Shown piece after piece: positions 61,690 to 64,000 of a stretch of 64,000 nt of DNA. Made by a program: the position numbers and the translations under genes. Where the stretch lies: the NCBI RefSeq assembly GCF_000215705.1, contig NC_015677.1, positions 1,996,001-2,060,000 on the forward strand, written 5' to 3'. This stretch comes from Ramlibacter tataouinensis TTB310 (GTDB lineage: Bacteria; Pseudomonadota; Gammaproteobacteria; Burkholderiales; Burkholderiaceae_C). The notes below the pieces were generated by a model that was not told the DNA's origin, did not search any database, and worked only from the letters and a program-made list of their open reading frames with translations. Each line of letters starts with the position of its first letter. Within the stretch, counting starts at the first letter, position 1.

Positions 61690-61780
61690 GGAGCGGTGGA
61701 TGAGTGGTTTAAGTCGCACGCCTGGAAAGCGTGTGAGGGTTAACAGCCCTCCGCGGGTTCGAATCCCGCCTGCTCCGCCA
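61690..61780 (+). tRNA. tRNA-Ser (anticodon GGA)
   Basis: 91 nt class II tRNA with a long variable arm. Acceptor stem GGAGCGG pairs with CTGCTCC, anticodon stem CACGC/GCGTG encloses the loop with GGA at 61724-61726, T-loop GGTTCGAATCC is present, and the 3' CCA is encoded (61778-61780). Reads UCC and UCU codons. Confidence 0.97.
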
Positions 61781-61791
61781 GCCACATGAGA

Positions 61792-61816
61792 AAAGCCCCG
61801 CCATGCGGGGCTTTTT
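61792..61816 (+). terminator. Terminator after tRNA-Ser, probably bidirectional
   Basis: AAAGCCCCGC-CAT-GCGGGGCTTT followed by TT. The four A residues on its left side give a T-run on the minus strand too, so it can also end the convergent SPFH gene that stops at 61836. Confidence 0.9.
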
Positions 61817-61835
61817 CTTGGGGCGGGATCCCCGG

Positions 61836-62750
61836 TCAGCCGGTCTTGCCCGCCTGCACCATCCGCATCGCCGATGCGATGAGTGTCGACACCTCACTCA
61901 TGTTGGCCGGCACGATCAGCGTGGTCTGCGACTCGTTGGCCACGTTGCGAAAGGCGTCCACTGCTTTCTCCGCCACCTCCAGCTGCACTGCCTGCTCGCC
62001 ACCCGGCTGGCGGATCGCCTCGGCCACCTTGCGGATGGCTTCCGCGCGCGCCTCGGCGATCGACAGGATGGCGGCGGCCTCGCCCTGGGCCTGGTTGATC
62101 TCGGCCTGCTTCTCGCCCTCGGAGCGGGCGATGAAGGCCTCGCGCTCGCCGGTGGCGATGTTGATCTGCTCCTGGCGCCGGCCCTCGGAGGCGGCGATCA
62201 GGGCGCGCTTCTCGCGCTCGGCCGTGATCTGCGACTGCATCGCGCGCAGGATCGCCTCGGGCGGGGTCAGGTCCTTGATCTCGTAGCGCAGCACCTTCAC
62301 GCCCCAGTTCAGCGCCGCCTCGTCGATGGCGGCCACCACCTGCGCGTTGATCACGTCGCGCTCCTCGAAGGTTTTGTCCAGCTCCAGCTTGCCGATCACG
62401 CTGCGCAACGAGGTCTGGGCCAGCTGCGTCACCGCCACGAGGTAGTTGCTGCTGCCGTAGCTGGCGCGCATCGGGTCGGTCACCTGGAAGTACAGGATGC
62501 CGTCCACCTGCAGCTGGGTGTTGTCGCGCGTGATGCACACCTGGCTGGGCACGTCCAGCGGGATCTCCTTGAGGCTGTGCTTGTAGGCCACCTTGTCGAT
62601 GAAGGGCACCAGGAAGTTCAGGCCGGGTGCCAGCGCGGCGTGGTACTTGCCCAGGCGCTCCACCACCCAGGCGTTCTGCTGCGGCACCACCTTGACGGAC
62701 CGCACCACGAAGATGACGGCCACGACGAACAGGACGAGTGCGATTTCCAT
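61836..62750 (-). CDS. SPFH/stomatin-like protein (QmcA type)
   Basis: 304 aa. A single N-terminal membrane span (about 3-20), then the SPFH domain (VVPQQNAWVVERLGKYHAALAPG in pattern, ITRDNTQLQVDGILYFQV) and a helical tail with the repeated Ala/Glu-rich stretch of flotillin-stomatin proteins. Pairs with the NfeD-like gene upstream, a widely conserved couple of unknown exact role in membrane organisation and quality control. Confidence 0.9.
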   Translation of the reverse strand: MEIALVLFVVAVIFVVRSVKVVPQQNAWVVERLGKYHAALAPGLNFLVPFIDKVAYKHSLKEIPLDVPSQVCITRDNTQLQVDGILYFQVTDPMRASYGSSNYLVAVTQLAQTSLRSVIGKLELDKTFEERDVINAQVVAAIDEAALNWGVKVLRYEIKDLTPPEAILRAMQSQITAEREKRALIAASEGRRQEQINIATGEREAFIARSEGEKQAEINQAQGEAAAILSIAEARAEAIRKVAEAIRQPGGEQAVQLEVAEKAVDAFRNVANESQTTLIVPANMSEVSTLIASAMRMVQAGKTG

Positions 62751-62779
62751 ATGAGCTTCTTCTCCGGTCAATGGGGACT

Positions 62780-63205
62780 TCAGATCTTCTCGACGATCAG
62801 GCGGTTGCCCACCACCTCTTTCACCCGGTGCGGCCCGGTGGCGCCCGGCAGGCCGCCGGCGGGCAGGGCGGTCCAGGTCGCGCCGCGGTAGCGCACCGCC
62901 GCCGTGCCGTCGGCCTGCCAGGCGTCGACCTGCACCGTCTCGCCGATGTCCAGGTTGATGTCGCGGTTGGCGGCGGCGGTCGGGCCCTCCGGCCGCCGGC
63001 CCCGGGCGACGTGCCAGGCGGCCACCGCGCCGCCGCCGACCAGCGCGGCGGCGACCAGCTGGGCGGCCAGGGCGCCGCCCGCGTGCGCCGCCAGCGCGCC
63101 GGCGGCCAGGCCGATGGCCAGCATCAGCAGGTAGAACGTGCCGGTCACCAGCTCGACGGCCACGGCCGCGCCGGCCAGCAGCCACCAGACGGTCGATGGG
63201 TCCAT
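62780..63205 (-). CDS. NfeD-family membrane protein
   Basis: 141 aa, short NfeD form without the protease domain: membrane helices about 5-22, 24-45 and 48-67, then the C-terminal OB-fold domain (about 85-141; IGETVQVDAWQADGTAAVRYRGATW in two strands). Strong GGAGGAGG Shine-Dalgarno before ATG 63205. Upstream partner of the SPFH gene, 29 nt apart. Confidence 0.85.
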   Translation of the reverse strand: MDPSTVWWLLAGAAVAVELVTGTFYLLMLAIGLAAGALAAHAGGALAAQLVAAALVGGGAVAAWHVARGRRPEGPTAAANRDINLDIGETVQVDAWQADGTAAVRYRGATWTALPAGGLPGATGPHRVKEVVGNRLIVEKI

Positions 63206-63339
63206 GCTTCCCTCCTCCTGGGTGTTGTGCGCCGCATTCTGGGCCATCCGGCCGCCGCCCGCCCAGCGTGGCCATCTTATTTGCATACACTTCGCGGCTG
63301 CCTTTTTTATCCGACCTGCCAGGCGAAGAAAGCCCGTCC

Positions 63340-64000
63340 ATGAAATTCCGCTTCCCCATCGTCATCATCGACGAGGACTACCGTTCCGAGAACACCTCCG
63401 GGCTGGGCATCCGCGCCCTGGCCCAGGCGATCGAGGCCGAGGGCATGGAGGTGCTGGGGGCCACCAGCTACGGCGACCTGTCGCAGTTCGCGCAGCAGCA
63501 AAGCCGCGCCAGCGCCTTCATCCTGTCGATCGACGACGAGGAGTTCAGCTCCGGCCCGGACCCGGACCCCGTGGTGGTCAAGCTGCGCAGCTTCATCCAG
63601 GAGGTGCGCCGCAAGAACGCCGACGTGCCGATCTACATCTACGGCGAGACCAAGACCAGCCGGCACCTGCCCAACGACATCCTGCGCGAGCTGCATGGCT
63701 TCATCCACATGTACGAGGACACGCCGGAGTTCATGGCGCGCCACATCATCCGCGAGGCCAAGAGCTACCTGGAGGGCGTGCAGCCCCCGTTCTTCAAGGC
63801 GCTGCTGGACTACGCGGAGGACGGCTCCTACTCCTGGCACTGCCCGGGCCACTCCGGCGGGGTGGCCTTCCTCAAGAGCCCGATCGGCCAGATGTTCCAC
63901 CAGTTCTTCGGCGAGAACATGCTGCGCGCCGACGTGTGCAACGCGGTGGACGAGCTGGGCCAGCTGCTGGACCACACCGGCCCGGTGGCCGCCAGCGAGC
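63340..64000 (+). CDS. Orn/Lys/Arg decarboxylase, 5' part
   Basis: 220 codons to the window edge, no stop. It begins with MKFRFPIVIIDEDYRSENTS, a wing domain typical of the class III (fold type I) basic amino-acid decarboxylases, followed by FIHMYEDTPEFMARHI and the start of the PLP domain (SWHCPGHSGGVAFLKSP). Arginine, lysine or ornithine cannot be told apart from this part. The complete protein should be about 750 aa. Confidence 0.9.
   Translation, partial: MKFRFPIVIIDEDYRSENTSGLGIRALAQAIEAEGMEVLGATSYGDLSQFAQQQSRASAFILSIDDEEFSSGPDPDPVVVKLRSFIQEVRRKNADVPIYIYGETKTSRHLPNDILRELHGFIHMYEDTPEFMARHIIREAKSYLEGVQPPFFKALLDYAEDGSYSWHCPGHSGGVAFLKSPIGQMFHQFFGENMLRADVCNAVDELGQLLDHTGPVAASE

Overview
The window reads as a chromosomal segment of a GC-rich betaproteobacterium of the order Burkholderiales, most likely family Comamonadaceae (Ramlibacter/Variovorax-like). 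This rests on: (i) the gene order rodZ-ispG-hisS-yfgM-bamB-der-hfq-hflX-hflK-hflC-DUF2065-hisZ-purA; (ii) a Bug/TctC-type periplasmic binding protein; (iii) a GC-rich intergenic element after bamB that resembles a repeat I know from Comamonadaceae; (iv) very strong GC3 bias. No phage, insertion sequence, CRISPR array or rRNA was seen. One tRNA gene, Ser(GGA), is present.

Layout. 1-14.2 kb: housekeeping block on the + strand (envelope, isoprenoid, His-tRNA, outer-membrane assembly, ribosome GTPases, Hfq, HflKC, histidine and purine synthesis). 14.2-22 kb: an extensin-like protein, a cystathionine beta-lyase-type enzyme, then an aldarate operon (FadR-type regulator, kdgD, Bug binding protein, garD, gudD) converting glucarate and galactarate to 2,5-dioxopentanoate. 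22-31 kb: mixed short operons: tRNA 2-selenouridine synthase, GDSL esterase divergent from a lone ABC ATPase, rlmB-sirtuin, DUF3237, a split chromate transporter pair, a MarR-GNAT fusion protein divergent from a sorAB-like sulfite dehydrogenase. 31-34 kb: a NarL-type response regulator and a multi-sensor kinase, convergent and overlapping at their 3' ends. 34-42.4 kb: a Pil-Chp type chemosensory operon (PilG-like, two PilH-like, PilI-like, PilJ-like, ChpA-like hybrid kinase, a small unknown protein and a CheW-like gene that is frameshifted in this sequence). 42.6-44.8 kb: a membrane AAA+ metalloprotease distantly related to FtsH. 44.9-52.7 kb: Rieske protein, aminotransferase, CysB-type regulator, CbiX-type chelatase, lptF-lptG divergent from pepA-holC. 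52.8-61.7 kb: a branched-chain amino-acid type binding lipoprotein, then two large soluble hybrid kinases in tandem, the first with six 92-residue HAMP-type repeats. 61.7-64 kb: tRNA-Ser, an SPFH/NfeD pair and the start of an Orn/Lys/Arg decarboxylase.

The second half is unusually rich in signal transduction: five histidine-kinase or chemoreceptor proteins and at least eight receiver domains in about 30 kb. The points most worth a second look are the divergent FtsH-like protease, the HAMP-array hybrid kinase, the Pil-Chp cluster with its broken CheW and pseudo-receiver PilG fusion, several perfect dyads upstream of regulators, and a recurring -10 box set 5-8 nt before start codons that suggests leaderless transcripts.
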